This document shows, one piece after another, positions 25,221 to 34,367 of a DNA stretch of 64,000 bases. Positions within the stretch are counted from its first letter, which is position 1, and every line of letters starts with the position of its first letter. Position numbers and translations under genes: made by a program. Origin of the DNA: Sediminibacillus massiliensis (GTDB lineage: Bacteria > Bacillota > Bacilli > Bacillales > Amphibacillaceae); assembly GCF_900156915.1 (NCBI RefSeq), contig NZ_LT732535.1, positions 389,120 through 453,119 of the forward strand, read 5' to 3'. Below the pieces are notes generated by a model. It made no database searches, was not told the origin of the DNA, and saw only the letters and a list, made by a program, of their open reading frames with translations.

Positions 25221-25750
25221 GCATTATCACAAATGTAAGCATTTGGCTGATACCTGTCATTATATTGACCGTTTTATTGGCGGCTGTTTGGAAAAAAGTG
25301 CCGGCATATGAATTGTTTGTAGAAGGGGGGAAAGAGGGAGTCACAATGGCTGTTTCGCTTCTCCCTTTTTTATTGGGGATGATGGTTTCTATTGCAATTT
25401 TAAGAGCATCTGGAGCACTTGAAGCATTTATCGGTTTTTTGACACCTTTTCTGTCGCTGCTCGGGGTCCCGCCTGAAATCATTCCATTATCACTTGTCCG
25501 TCCTCTGTCGGGCACGGCCGCACTCGGTATGACTACTGAGATGATCAGGACATATGGCCCAGATTCATTCATTGGAAGACTTGCTTCAACCATGCAGGGA
25601 AGCACGGATACTACTCTCTATATTATAACTGTTTATTTTGGTGCTGTTGGTATCCGAAAAATGGGTGATGCCCTTAAAGTTGGACTATTGGCAGATTTAA
25701 TTGGTATAATAGCTTCAATTGTTGTTGTAACGATTGTTTTTGCGGTTTAA
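25217..25750 (+). CDS. spmB: Spore maturation protein B
   Basis: Partner of SpmA in spore core dehydration; 177 residues with a nucleoside-recognition domain and about five membrane segments. Conserved parts include AYELFVEGGKEG near residue 30 and PLSGTAALGMTTEMI near 98, then GSTDTTLYIITVYFGAVG. It overlaps spmA by four bases. An inverted repeat follows its stop codon. Confidence 0.94.
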   Translation: MSIITNVSIWLIPVIILTVLLAAVWKKVPAYELFVEGGKEGVTMAVSLLPFLLGMMVSIAILRASGALEAFIGFLTPFLSLLGVPPEIIPLSLVRPLSGTAALGMTTEMIRTYGPDSFIGRLASTMQGSTDTTLYIITVYFGAVGIRKMGDALKVGLLADLIGIIASIVVVTIVFAV

Positions 25751-25751
25751 G

Positions 25752-25772
25752 GCGTTAACATTATGTTAACGC
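25752..25772. terminator. Hairpin after spmB (weak terminator)
   Basis: GCGTTAAC and GTTAACGC form a perfect 8-pair stem around ATTAT. The downstream TCTTATTGT tract is not a clean T-run, so termination would be partial. It could instead be a protein-binding palindrome. Confidence 0.45.
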
Positions 25773-25853
25773 TCTTATTGTGGCTTTTAAACTGCAAAAG
25801 CGAACGTATAACAAATTGTAAGAGCTACTATACAATGAAATTATGGTGATAAC

Positions 25854-26594
25854 ATGACAAATTCTCAAGAACGCTTACAGAAAGTGATTGCACAAAGTGG
25901 AATAACATCGCGAAGAAAAGCTGAAAAGTTGATTGAAGACGGCAAAGTCAAAGTGAACGGAAAGACTGTCACAACGTTGGGAACAAAGGTGACCTTCGAC
26001 GACAAAATCGAGGTGGAAGGCATCCCGTTAGAAAAAGAAGAACCTGTTTATTACCTCCTTTATAAACCAAGAGGGGTTATTTCCAGTGTGAAAGATGATA
26101 AGGAGCGCAAGGTAGTCACGGATTATCTGCCTGAAGTAAAACAAAGGATTTTCCCGATCGGACGTCTCGACTACGATACATCGGGTTTGTTATTGTTGAC
26201 AAATGATGGAGAATTCGCAAATCTTCTCATGCATCCACGTTATGAAATGGACAAGGTCTACGTGGCTAAGATTAAAGGAATTCCTGATAAAGATGTGCTG
26301 AAGAAAATGAAAAAGGGGGTAGTTTCTGAGGGCGAAAAACTAAAAGTTGCCCATGCAAAAATACTGTCTACAGATAACAAAAAAAACACCACCATCCTTC
26401 AATTGATATTGCATGAAGGAAAGAACAGGCATATCAGAAGAATGATGGAGGTTCTCAATTTACCGGTTGAAAAACTTAAGAGGGAACAATATGGTTTCCT
26501 TACATTGAACGGTCTGAATGCAGGCGAGTCAAGAGAACTGACGCCCCATGAAGTCAAAAAACTCCGGTCGATGGCAGAAAAAAGTGTTAAATAA
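25854..26594 (+). CDS. rluB: Pseudouridine synthase, RsuA/RluB family
   Basis: Makes pseudouridine in rRNA. The 246-residue protein has an N-terminal S4 RNA-binding domain (about residues 4-50). The catalytic motif GRLDYDTSGLLLLTNDGE is at about 103-120, with the nucleophile Asp in RLD. The C-terminal KNRHIRRMME motif follows. It corresponds to ypuL of Bacillus subtilis between spmB and resA. RluB (23S position 2605) is the usual target for this subgroup, but RsuA-type 16S activity cannot be excluded. Confidence 0.92.
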   Translation: MTNSQERLQKVIAQSGITSRRKAEKLIEDGKVKVNGKTVTTLGTKVTFDDKIEVEGIPLEKEEPVYYLLYKPRGVISSVKDDKERKVVTDYLPEVKQRIFPIGRLDYDTSGLLLLTNDGEFANLLMHPRYEMDKVYVAKIKGIPDKDVLKKMKKGVVSEGEKLKVAHAKILSTDNKKNTTILQLILHEGKNRHIRRMMEVLNLPVEKLKREQYGFLTLNGLNAGESRELTPHEVKKLRSMAEKSVK

Positions 26595-26648
26595 TAGTCA
26601 AATTTGTGGCTTGCTTAAAATGATATAATGGTTTAGGGAGTGAGCGTT

Positions 26649-27218
26649 TTGAGCAAAGTGGAAGAAGCAAAACAACGGAAAAACAAGAAGAAAAAAATGA
26701 GGCTCTTATTCCGGTCGTCTATTTTGATCGTTTTATTGGCTGCAGTAGTGTTTGCCTTAGTATCTAACTTTACTAAAGATAAAATTGTTGTCGGTGTTGG
26801 GGAAGAGGCGCCTAATTTTAAACTGGAGCGTTTGAACGGTGAAGGGGGACAACTCTCGCTAGACGACCTTGAAGGAAAGGGAGTCATGTTGAACTTTTGG
26901 GCTACATATTGCGGGCCTTGTAAAGAAGAGATGCCTTATATGCAAAGTCTTTACCCAGAATATAAAGAAAAAGGCGTAGAGATAGTAGCGGTGAGTTTAG
27001 ACTCTACAGATTTGGTTGTGAATCGATTCGTTGATCAGTACGAACTTTCATTTCCAATATTGAGAGACAACAATAATCAAGTGCTTGAATTGTATGATGT
27101 AGGAGAACTTCCTTCTACCTTGTTTATCAATCCTGAAGGAAAGGTTGTTGAAAAGGTGTCAGGCGCACTTACTCTCGACCGGCTGGAGGGATATTTGCAG
27201 CAAATTACGCCTCAATAA
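26649..27218 (+). CDS. resA: Thiol-disulfide oxidoreductase ResA
   Basis: Membrane-tethered extracytoplasmic thioredoxin-like protein that reduces apocytochrome c cysteines before haem attachment. There is one N-terminal membrane anchor (about residues 20-40), then a TlpA-type fold with the CGPC active site in WATYCGPCKEE near residue 94. The conserved cis-Pro lies in LPSTLF. I prefer the TTG at 26649 (GGGAG nine bases upstream) to the GTG at 26640, which lies on the ribosome-binding site. It leads the resABCDE operon. Confidence 0.93.
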   Translation: MSKVEEAKQRKNKKKKMRLLFRSSILIVLLAAVVFALVSNFTKDKIVVGVGEEAPNFKLERLNGEGGQLSLDDLEGKGVMLNFWATYCGPCKEEMPYMQSLYPEYKEKGVEIVAVSLDSTDLVVNRFVDQYELSFPILRDNNNQVLELYDVGELPSTLFINPEGKVVEKVSGALTLDRLEGYLQQITPQ

Positions 27219-27248
27219 CAGCAGCTAGTAAAATGGAGAGGGATTTTT

Positions 27249-28877
27249 ATGAAGCAAATTACATGCGATGCCTGCGGGCATGTCAATCGGGAAGGCACAG
27301 TGCTATGCGAATCATGTGGAAAGCCGATCCAACAAGGCGGCGATGAAGGCAGCGGCAAAAATAAACTGCTCAACATGCGGTATGACGGAAGTGCCAGGCG
27401 TTCCCAAACCTACAATAAGTCCATTATCGACAAGATTTGGAATTTCTTTTCTTCTGTAAAAGTAGGTGTATGGCTGATTGCAATCACCATTATTGCTTCC
27501 GCCGTCGGGACGATTTTCCCGCAGGAAATGTATATTCCTCAAACGGTGGAACCCGCAGAACATTACGCCGACCGTTATGGAATTCTTGGCCAGATTTATT
27601 ACCAGCTCGGTTTCCATAATTTATACAGCTCCTGGTGGTACATGGTTTTGATAGCAATGATTGGTATATCGATCATCATAGCCAGTATCGATCGGGTCGT
27701 TCCTTTATACAGGGCTTTAAAGATGCAAAAGCCAAAAAGGCATGAAACTTTTTTAAAGCGGCAAAGACTCTACAATAATACTGACAACGTCTCGAAAGAA
27801 GAGAAGGAGACAATCATAAATGGTCTGAAAAAACAGAGGTATAACATCACAGAAGAAGATGGCCATATCCTTGCCGAAAAAGGCCGGTTTTCCAGATGGG
27901 GGCCATATGTCAATCATATTGGATTGATTGTCTTTCTGTTCGGGGTTCTGCTTCGTTTTATTCCATTTATGTACATAGATGACTATGTATGGGTACGTGA
28001 AGGAGAAACCGTCGTAATACCAAACACTGAACAGCGTTATTATATAGAAAATAAAGAATTCATCATGGAAACCTATGATGAATCCGATGAACGGTATCAA
28101 GAGTCTATCCAGATGCAGGGCGGTGCTGTGCCGAGTAATTACCAGACCGACGCAGTCATTTATGAAAGATCCGATAATATGGTTGCCGGGGAGGATCCGG
28201 AGCTGGAAGAAGTCAAGGAAGGCAGTATCCAGGTCAACAAGCCGCTCAAATTTGACGGATATGCTTTATATCAATCAAACTACCAGCTCAACGAGTTTAG
28301 TTCAATGACATTTAAAATCCATGAAACAGATGACGAAGAAGAGGAGGCGTTGACCAGCTTTACTGTCGACTTGACTGATCCTGCTTATGAGTACGATTTG
28401 GATAATGGTTTCAGAGTCGTCATCGACCAGTATTTTCCTGACTACTATTTGGATGAAGGTACACCTGCCTCATCAACAAAGTATCCCAGAAATCCGGCTT
28501 TTGTATTCTTTGTATATCCTCCCGGAGAAGAAGAACCCGAAATAAGTTTTGCAGGTATCGGGAGAAATGTGGATGCCAGCGGCGAAAATGATTACAAAGT
28601 CGGTCTTCAGGACTTTGATGTCAGGGATGTGACCGGATTGACGGTGAAACGTGACTATACTTTACCGATCATCGCATTAGGCGGACTTATTTTTATGATA
28701 GGTGTCGTTCAAGGCATGTACTGGTACCACCGACGTGTTTGGATCCATCCAAAAGGAGAAGGTATTCTGATGGCTGCCCATACCAACAAGAATTGGTTCG
28801 GTTTAAAACGTGATATTGAGAAAGCCATTCAAACTACAAATGTAAACATGGTAAATGATCAGCAGGATGAAAAATAA
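27249..28877 (+). CDS. resB: Cytochrome c biogenesis protein ResB
   Basis: With ResC forms the system II haem-handling and cytochrome c synthase complex in the cell membrane. The 542-residue protein begins with a zinc-ribbon (CDACG...CESCG, residues 6-24). Membrane segments follow at about 72-92, 128-150 and 218-240, then a large extracytoplasmic domain and a last segment near 475-500. It lies 30 bases after resA. The N-terminal zinc ribbon is a usual variation in Bacillaceae ResB. Confidence 0.94.
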   Translation: MKQITCDACGHVNREGTVLCESCGKPIQQGGDEGSGKNKLLNMRYDGSARRSQTYNKSIIDKIWNFFSSVKVGVWLIAITIIASAVGTIFPQEMYIPQTVEPAEHYADRYGILGQIYYQLGFHNLYSSWWYMVLIAMIGISIIIASIDRVVPLYRALKMQKPKRHETFLKRQRLYNNTDNVSKEEKETIINGLKKQRYNITEEDGHILAEKGRFSRWGPYVNHIGLIVFLFGVLLRFIPFMYIDDYVWVREGETVVIPNTEQRYYIENKEFIMETYDESDERYQESIQMQGGAVPSNYQTDAVIYERSDNMVAGEDPELEEVKEGSIQVNKPLKFDGYALYQSNYQLNEFSSMTFKIHETDDEEEEALTSFTVDLTDPAYEYDLDNGFRVVIDQYFPDYYLDEGTPASSTKYPRNPAFVFFVYPPGEEEPEISFAGIGRNVDASGENDYKVGLQDFDVRDVTGLTVKRDYTLPIIALGGLIFMIGVVQGMYWYHRRVWIHPKGEGILMAAHTNKNWFGLKRDIEKAIQTTNVNMVNDQQDEK

Positions 28878-28915
28878 GCCTTCGTAAACCCGAAGGCTAA
28901 AGGAGGACGAACATC

Positions 28916-30103
28916 GTGGAATTAAGTACTATTAGCAGCGGGTTACTATATGCTGCCTTTATTTTATACTTGGTCGCTACCTTTTTCTTTGCCGGCACAA
29001 TTCGTGACAAGCGGGGAAAAAGTAATAGTGACAGGTTGGGTAAGATTGCCATTGCGATTACCATCGTCGGTTTCCTTTCACAAGTCAGTTATTTCTTTAC
29101 AAGGTGGGTTGCGAGCTCGCATGCTCCTGTCAGCAACTTGTTCGAATACACTACTTTCTTCGGAATGATGTTGGTCTTGGCTTTTATAATTATTTATTTT
29201 ATATACCGGTTGAATCTTCTAGGATTGTTTGCATTGCCTGTGGCCCTTTTAGTGATAGCCTATGCAAGCATGTTCCCGACAGAGATTTCCCCTTTGATTC
29301 CTTCATTGAAGAGTCATTGGTTGTATATTCATGTAACAACTGCAGCTTTGGGGGAGGCAATTTTGGCTGTGAGTTTCGCAGCAGGTCTTATTTATCTGAT
29401 CAGCCAGGTAGACCAGGCCAGAAGAAGCAAACGTACTACTTGGCTTGAAATTATCATTTATTCCATATTGGCTACACTTGGTTTTGTGATAATTACATCA
29501 GTGTTTTCCGGTTTCGGTTATAATGCGCAATTCCAGTTCCCGATTGAAGGAGAAGAAGTGACTGTTGATTATCATTTGCCTGCTATAGCAGGACCTTCTG
29601 AGGGTGAGCTTCTCACAGAGGACGCCATGGGACCTGTGTTTGAAGCACCAGGTTGGATGCATGGAGAAAATGCAGCCAGAAAATTCAATACCTTGATTTG
29701 GTCGATGATGGTCGGACTTATTCTTTATATTGCTGCAAGGCTTATTCTGCGTAAAAGAGTTGCAGCTGCCATCCAGCCGTTATTGAAAAAGGCAAACCCT
29801 GATTTGGTCGATGAAATCTCTTATCGTTCTGTCGCTATTGGCTTCCCTGTATTTACTTTAGGAGCTTTAATATTTGCAATGATTTGGGCACAACAGGCAT
29901 GGGACCGATTCTGGGGATGGGATCCTAAGGAAGTCTGGGCCCTTATCACTTGGTTTTTTTACGCCGCCTTTTTACACTTGAGACTTTCGAGAGGTTGGCA
30001 CGGTGAAAAGTCTGCTTGGCTTGCGGTCGGTGGTTTTGCGATTATTATGTTTAATTTGATTGCTGTTAATTTGATAATCGCAGGTCTTCATTCTTATGCA
30101 TAA
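28916..30103 (+). CDS. resC: Cytochrome c biogenesis protein ResC (CcsA)
   Basis: Haem-handling membrane protein of system II cytochrome c maturation, 395 residues, about eight membrane segments. The tryptophan-rich haem-binding signature [14 protein letters not shown] is near residues 336-349, with conserved His residues flanking it. The GTG start follows AAAGGAGGA. It is third in the res operon. It is followed after 47 bases by the regulator genes resD and resE. Confidence 0.95.
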   Translation: MELSTISSGLLYAAFILYLVATFFFAGTIRDKRGKSNSDRLGKIAIAITIVGFLSQVSYFFTRWVASSHAPVSNLFEYTTFFGMMLVLAFIIIYFIYRLNLLGLFALPVALLVIAYASMFPTEISPLIPSLKSHWLYIHVTTAALGEAILAVSFAAGLIYLISQVDQARRSKRTTWLEIIIYSILATLGFVIITSVFSGFGYNAQFQFPIEGEEVTVDYHLPAIAGPSEGELLTEDAMGPVFEAPGWMHGENAARKFNTLIWSMMVGLILYIAARLILRKRVAAAIQPLLKKANPDLVDEISYRSVAIGFPVFTLGALIFAMIWAQQAWDRFWGWDPKEVWALITWFFYAAFLHLRLSRGWHGEKSAWLAVGGFAIIMFNLIAVNLIIAGLHSYA

Positions 30104-30150
30104 GGTTATTTCTTTTAAAGCCATGCTATATAAGATTAGGGGGGAAAGAA

Positions 30151-30867
30151 ATGTCTGATTTAGAGAAAGTGTTAGTGGTAGAAGATGAAGATAGAATCAG
30201 AAAATTGATCAGGATGTACCTTGAGAGAGAAAACTATGAAGTTATCGAAGCAGAGGATGGGGAGACAGGTTTGGAGCTGGCCTTGAAAGAAGATTTTTCC
30301 GTCATCATCCTTGATATTATGATGCCCGGTAAAGATGGGATAGAAGTTTGCAAGGAATTAAGAGAGGAAAAAAACACCCCTGTCATTATGCTGACAGCTA
30401 AAGGCGAGGAAGCTAATCGTGTTCAAGGTTTTGAGGTAGGGACAGATGACTATATAGTCAAGCCGTTCAGCCCCCGCGAAGTGGTCCTAAGGGTAAAAGC
30501 TCTGCTCCGCCGATCTTCTGCCAGCACTTTTTCCGAAATCGATAGTAAAACGCGTGACCTGATTGAATTTCCGCATTTGTTAATCGACAACGATGCCCAT
30601 CGTGTAACAGCTGACGGCAATGAGGTGGGACTGACTCCTAAAGAATATGAACTGCTGGTTTTCTTGGCAAGAGCACCGGATAAGGTGTTCGATAGAGAGC
30701 AGTTGCTGAAGGAAGTCTGGAAATACGAATTTTTTGGCGATTTGCGGACAGTCGATACCCATGTGAAAAGATTAAGAGAAAAATTGAGCAAAGTTTCCAA
30801 AGATGCGGCAAAAATGATTGTCACTGTCTGGGGAGTAGGCTATAAATTCGAGGTAACTGAGGAATAA
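30151..30867 (+). CDS. resD: Response regulator ResD
   Basis: OmpR-family transcription factor, 238 residues, that activates respiratory and anaerobic genes, including the res operon itself in Bacillus subtilis. The receiver domain spans about 1-120 with phospho-acceptor Asp55 in VIILDIMMPG, conserved Thr in LTAKG and Lys in IVKPFSP. The winged-helix DNA-binding domain spans about 140-235 (LLKEVWKYEFFGDLRTVDTHVKRLREK). It overlaps resE by one base. Confidence 0.95.
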   Translation: MSDLEKVLVVEDEDRIRKLIRMYLERENYEVIEAEDGETGLELALKEDFSVIILDIMMPGKDGIEVCKELREEKNTPVIMLTAKGEEANRVQGFEVGTDDYIVKPFSPREVVLRVKALLRRSSASTFSEIDSKTRDLIEFPHLLIDNDAHRVTADGNEVGLTPKEYELLVFLARAPDKVFDREQLLKEVWKYEFFGDLRTVDTHVKRLREKLSKVSKDAAKMIVTVWGVGYKFEVTEE

Positions 30868-32636
30868 TGTTGTGGCGGAGTGTGGTTGGTAAATTATGGT
30901 TTACTATCCTCTTATTGGTGGCATTTGTTCTTTTAATCCTGACTATACTTCTATTGCAGTTCTTTCAGAATTTCCATACCAGTGAAGCGGAAAAGAATCT
31001 CATGCAGACAGCCGTCAAGGTCTCCGTCATGGTAGAACATTACGAGGAACGGGATTTGATTTTTGAAACCACCGACCTTGTAAAGGATCCTTCAAGCAGG
31101 GTGGCTGTCCTTTTCTCTGAAAACGACTTTTGGGTTTCTGATGGAAACGATGGCACATTGCCAGAAATCAGTTATGATTGGTTGAAATCAGAAGACGATC
31201 TGTTTGCGATAAAAGATACCAATAGAGAAGTGCAGAAACTTACCAGTCTGCCGGGAAGTGAAGACCAGGCGATCATTGTCGGTATGCCTTTGCCTGACAG
31301 GGAGGGCGCGGTCTATGTCTATCAGTCGCTTAATGTCATCAAAGAAACTACAAATGAAACTACTAAAATAATCTGTCTGGCGGCAGGAGTTGCATTGATA
31401 CTTACAACCATTTTCGCCTTTTTCCTGTCCACAAGGATTACTTCCCCATTAATTAAAATGCGAGAAGGCGCCTTTGAACTTGCAAGAGGCGAATTTAATA
31501 CAAAAGTTCCGATTCTTACTCATGACGAAATAGGAGAACTTGCAATGGCCTTCAACAGAATGGGGAGGCAGTTGAAATTTCATATCAATGCTCTCAGGCA
31601 AGAGAAGGAACAAGTATCAAGCATACTTAGTTCGATGGCAGATGGAGTTATAACGCTCAACAGAAAAGGGAATATCATCGTATCGAACCCACCTGCGGAA
31701 AAATTCTTAAGAGATTGGTATTATGAAAACTCAGTTGAATTTGAAGAGGAAGCTCCTTTACCGACAGAGCTCAGAGAAACATTGGAACAAGTAATTGATA
31801 CTGAACAAGAAGTCATGAAAGAGCTGCTCATTCAAGGCCGGAACTGGGCGATGATCATGACACCCCTCTATGATCAAGAATACGTTCGTGGGGCAGTAGC
31901 TGTTTTCCGGGATATGACAGAAGAAAGAAGAATGGATAAACTACGGGAAGATTTCATTGCAAACGTATCCCATGAACTTCGGACACCGATTTCGCTGTTG
32001 CAAGGATACAGTGAAGCTATTGTGGATGATATTGCGGAAAGCAAACAAGAAAAAAATGAACTTGCCGGTATCATCCATGAAGAATCTCTACGGATTGGAA
32101 GACTTGTCAATGAATTGCTCGATTTGGCGCGAATGCAATCTGGCAATATCCAATTGAACTTTGAATCGGTGGATGTTGAAGTTTTCACAAATCGTATCGT
32201 GAAGAAATTTCAAGGGCTTGCCAATGAAAAAAATATTCATTTAGAGATGAATGTGAAACTCGATGAGCACCAGGCCTTATTCGATCCTGACAGAATTGAA
32301 CAGGTGTTTACCAATTTGATCGACAATGCCATAAAGCATTCCCAAGAAGATGGCCGGGTAGGAATTCAACTTCGCTCGGAAGGTGAGATGCTGGTTGCTT
32401 CTGTTAAAGATTCAGGTTATGGAATTCCCCCGGAAGATCTCCCTTTTGTATTTGAAAGGTTTTACAAGGCAGACAAGGCCCGGACAAGAGGAAACGGCAA
32501 AAAAGGTACAGGACTCGGTCTGGCCATTGCTAAAAATATAATTGAAGCCCACAAGGGTACGATAACGGTTCAAAGTAAATTGGAAGAAGGTACGACATTT
32601 ACTTTCCAAATCCCGAAAAAGCACGATTATCAGTAA
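30867..32636 (+). CDS. resE: Sensor histidine kinase ResE
   Basis: Membrane kinase for ResD, sensing oxygen limitation and redox state. The 589-residue protein has a first membrane segment near residues 8-30, an extracytoplasmic domain to about 165, and a second segment near 168-190. HAMP, PAS, HisKA (phospho-acceptor His in NVSHELRTP) and HATPase_c with the N-box NLIDNAIKHS and GTGLGLAI follow in order. Its ATG shares a base with the resD stop codon. Confidence 0.95.
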   Translation: MLWRSVVGKLWFTILLLVAFVLLILTILLLQFFQNFHTSEAEKNLMQTAVKVSVMVEHYEERDLIFETTDLVKDPSSRVAVLFSENDFWVSDGNDGTLPEISYDWLKSEDDLFAIKDTNREVQKLTSLPGSEDQAIIVGMPLPDREGAVYVYQSLNVIKETTNETTKIICLAAGVALILTTIFAFFLSTRITSPLIKMREGAFELARGEFNTKVPILTHDEIGELAMAFNRMGRQLKFHINALRQEKEQVSSILSSMADGVITLNRKGNIIVSNPPAEKFLRDWYYENSVEFEEEAPLPTELRETLEQVIDTEQEVMKELLIQGRNWAMIMTPLYDQEYVRGAVAVFRDMTEERRMDKLREDFIANVSHELRTPISLLQGYSEAIVDDIAESKQEKNELAGIIHEESLRIGRLVNELLDLARMQSGNIQLNFESVDVEVFTNRIVKKFQGLANEKNIHLEMNVKLDEHQALFDPDRIEQVFTNLIDNAIKHSQEDGRVGIQLRSEGEMLVASVKDSGYGIPPEDLPFVFERFYKADKARTRGNGKKGTGLGLAIAKNIIEAHKGTITVQSKLEEGTTFTFQIPKKHDYQ

Positions 32637-32732
32637 TTTATGAAGAATAATCTTGTTACCTATGGAACATTCAATCTTTTTATATTTGTTTAGTTATGGT
32701 AGAATTATTTTGCAAATTGAATAGAGAAGACG

Positions 32733-32915
32733 TTGGTGCTTTTCAGTTTTTCTTAAACGGAAGGGCTGTTGGCTTAAAAGGGAATCCGGTGTAAATCCGG
32801 AACTGTCCTCGCAACTGTAAGTGTGTACGAAACGGGAGTTCCACTGTATGGCAAACATATGGGAAGGTCCCTTAGTAGGTTGATACACAAAGTCAGTAGA
32901 CCTGCCATGTCTTTG
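32733..32915 (+). ncRNA. Cobalamin (B12) riboswitch
   Basis: The conserved core is clear: GGGAATCCGGTG...AAATCCGGAACTG then CCTCGCAACTGTAA (32780-32820), and the 3' B12-box AGTCAGTAGACCTGCC (32891-32906). A GTTGGTGCTTTTCAG segment opens the aptamer. The spacing fits adenosylcobalamin class I riboswitches. It lies in the leader of the DUF4430/ECF S-component genes and is followed by an intrinsic terminator, so cobalamin is expected to stop transcription before the genes. Confidence 0.92.
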
Positions 32916-32978
32916 GTTTCAATGCTTCGGGGATTGAGCGAATGAGACTTAAGGCTGGTTATTCCATCCGTATGTCTT

Positions 32979-33011
32979 AAAGCTTATCTTCCTAGAAAGA
33001 TAAGCTTTTTT
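32979..33011 (+). terminator. Riboswitch expression-platform terminator
   Basis: AAAGCTTATCTT (32979-32990) pairs with AAGATAAGCTTT (32997-33008) around CCTAGA, followed by T residues. It lies between the cobalamin aptamer and the first gene (start 33067), in the position expected of the ligand-controlled terminator. Confidence 0.88.
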
Positions 33012-33066
33012 GTTGGTATTTTTAGACAATTTCGTTCAACCAAATAAATTATCGGAGGTTGTCAGT

Positions 33067-33483
33067 ATGAAAAACATTTTTTCAGCACTATTTTTAGTCC
33101 TTTTCTTAGTTACAGGACTAGTGGGCTGTGGTCAAGAACAAGGACAGGAACAGGAACAGTCAGAGCCCCAGACAGAGAATGCGAGTGAGACAGAAAACGA
33201 AGAGTCCGTTTCGGTTACGATTAGTGAAGATGGTGAAGACGTCATCGCTGAAGAAGATATTCCTATTGAAGAAGGAGACATTTTGTTGGACGTCATGAAA
33301 GAAAATTTTGAAGTCGAAGAATCAGATGGATTTATCACTTCAATTGAAGGTGTTTCGCAGGATGAAGAAGCAGGTAAATATTGGATGTATTATGTGAATG
33401 GAGAAATGGCTGAAGTTGGCGCGAATGAAAAAGAGTTGTCTCCTGATGACGAAGTTACTTTTGATTTGCAAGCAATGGAATGA
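33067..33483 (+). CDS. DUF4430 (transcobalamin-like) lipoprotein
   Basis: A 138-residue secreted lipoprotein with signal peptide and lipobox LVGC (Cys at about residue 20). A Gln/Glu-rich linker (about 21-48) is followed by a DUF4430 domain (about 50-138: EGDILLDVMKENF...GKYWMYYVNGE...DEVTFDLQ). DUF4430 corresponds to the C-terminal domain of transcobalamin/intrinsic factor, which touches cobalamin. Under a cobalamin riboswitch and four bases overlapping an ECF S component, it is probably a surface corrinoid-capturing protein. ATG at 33067 follows GGAGGT. The function is inferred from context and family. Confidence 0.8.
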   Translation: MKNIFSALFLVLFLVTGLVGCGQEQGQEQEQSEPQTENASETENEESVSVTISEDGEDVIAEEDIPIEEGDILLDVMKENFEVEESDGFITSIEGVSQDEEAGKYWMYYVNGEMAEVGANEKELSPDDEVTFDLQAME

Positions 33484-33989
33484 GCCAGTTGAACATTTAT
33501 AAGCTCACACTTGTTTCTATATTGGCAGCATTGGCTGTAGTGGGACGATTTGCTTTTCAATTCCTTCCCAATATCCAGCCAGTGACTACCTTGATTATCA
33601 TTAGCGGCTTTTTTTTAGGACCAGTTGCTGGCATACTGCTAGCAGTCCTGTCCACCTATTTATCCAATTTGTTTCTTGGAATGGGGATATGGACTGTCTG
33701 GCAGATCATCGGCTGGGCCTTTATTGGTTTTTTAAGTGGCATGATTGGAAAGTATTTTAAAAATATTCCCGTTATTCTTCTGAGTCTATTTTCCATTTTT
33801 TCAGGCTATTTATATGGCCTGATTATTTCGTTGACTTCATTTACAGTAAGCGGAAAATTCTTGCCATACTATTTAGCAGGACTACCTTTCGACACATACC
33901 ATGCTGTTGGTAATGGGATTTTTACGTTTCTTTTGTTTCCATTATTCTCAAAAGTATTTCAGCGGTATCAAAATAAATGGCAATTATGA
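33480..33989 (+). CDS. ECF transporter S component, probable corrinoid uptake
   Basis: A 169-residue integral membrane protein with about five to six hydrophobic helices (from residue 8 to 160) and the small-residue motif ALAVVGR near 17-23, typical of energy-coupling-factor substrate-binding subunits. It would share the general EcfA-EcfA'-EcfT module encoded elsewhere. Location behind a cobalamin riboswitch and overlap with the DUF4430 lipoprotein point to cobalamin or a precursor as ligand, similar to CbrT-type S components. Ligand is inferred, not shown. A strong terminator follows. Confidence 0.78.
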   Translation: MSQLNIYKLTLVSILAALAVVGRFAFQFLPNIQPVTTLIIISGFFLGPVAGILLAVLSTYLSNLFLGMGIWTVWQIIGWAFIGFLSGMIGKYFKNIPVILLSLFSIFSGYLYGLIISLTSFTVSGKFLPYYLAGLPFDTYHAVGNGIFTFLLFPLFSKVFQRYQNKWQL

Positions 33990-33990
33990 T

Positions 33991-34022
33991 AAAAATACCA
34001 ACTTCCCTGTTGGTATTTTTTT
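33991..34022 (+). terminator. Terminator after ECF S component
   Basis: AAAAATACCAAC (33991-34002) and GTTGGTATTTTT pair around TTCCCT, followed by further T residues. It ends the riboswitch-controlled unit. Confidence 0.9.
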
Positions 34023-34165
34023 GTGATAAATTAGTAAGACCTATTTCAATCATATAAGAAACCAAAATATCCGGCGGCTATGTGATTAAACGCCAGCCAA
34101 ATTCACCAGCTCGTCGAGGAACCATACTAAGAAGCGGCAGTAGAAGACGCAGAGCTGATGTGGGG

Positions 34166-34209
34166 GCTAAGGCCGTGCGCGTGGAAAGCGAAGTGTTCTG
34201 CTGCAGCCA
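34166..34209. repeat. Solo copy of the 44-bp repeat module
   Basis: GCTAAGGCCGTG...GTGGAAAGCGAAGTGTTCTGC matches the reverse complement of the left end of the element at 21941, with a run of 19 identical bases ending in GTGTTCTGC. The flanking 34070-34165 is gene-free, GC-rich and looks like degraded repeat DNA. No ORF is credible in 33990-34367. Confidence 0.7.
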
Positions 34210-34313
34210 GGACATAGACGATCATTAGAACAACAAGAATCGAAGTAACCTTAGTTCGCACTTTCCCTCTCTTGTAAACCATAAATTAAACACACAAAAT
34301 TCCTCCAAGATAT

Positions 34314-34340
34314 TGTAACTTTCGAGATACTCGGTACGAC
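34314..34340 (+). promoter_or_regulatory. Sigma-X (ECF) promoter of sigX
   Basis: TGTAAC (34314-34319) and CGAC (34337-34340) are separated by exactly 17 bases, the textbook sigma-X promoter of Bacillus. It lies 27 bases before the sigX start and implies positive autoregulation. Confidence 0.85.
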
Positions 34341-34367
34341 AAATATTTATGAACGGGGGGCTTGCGT

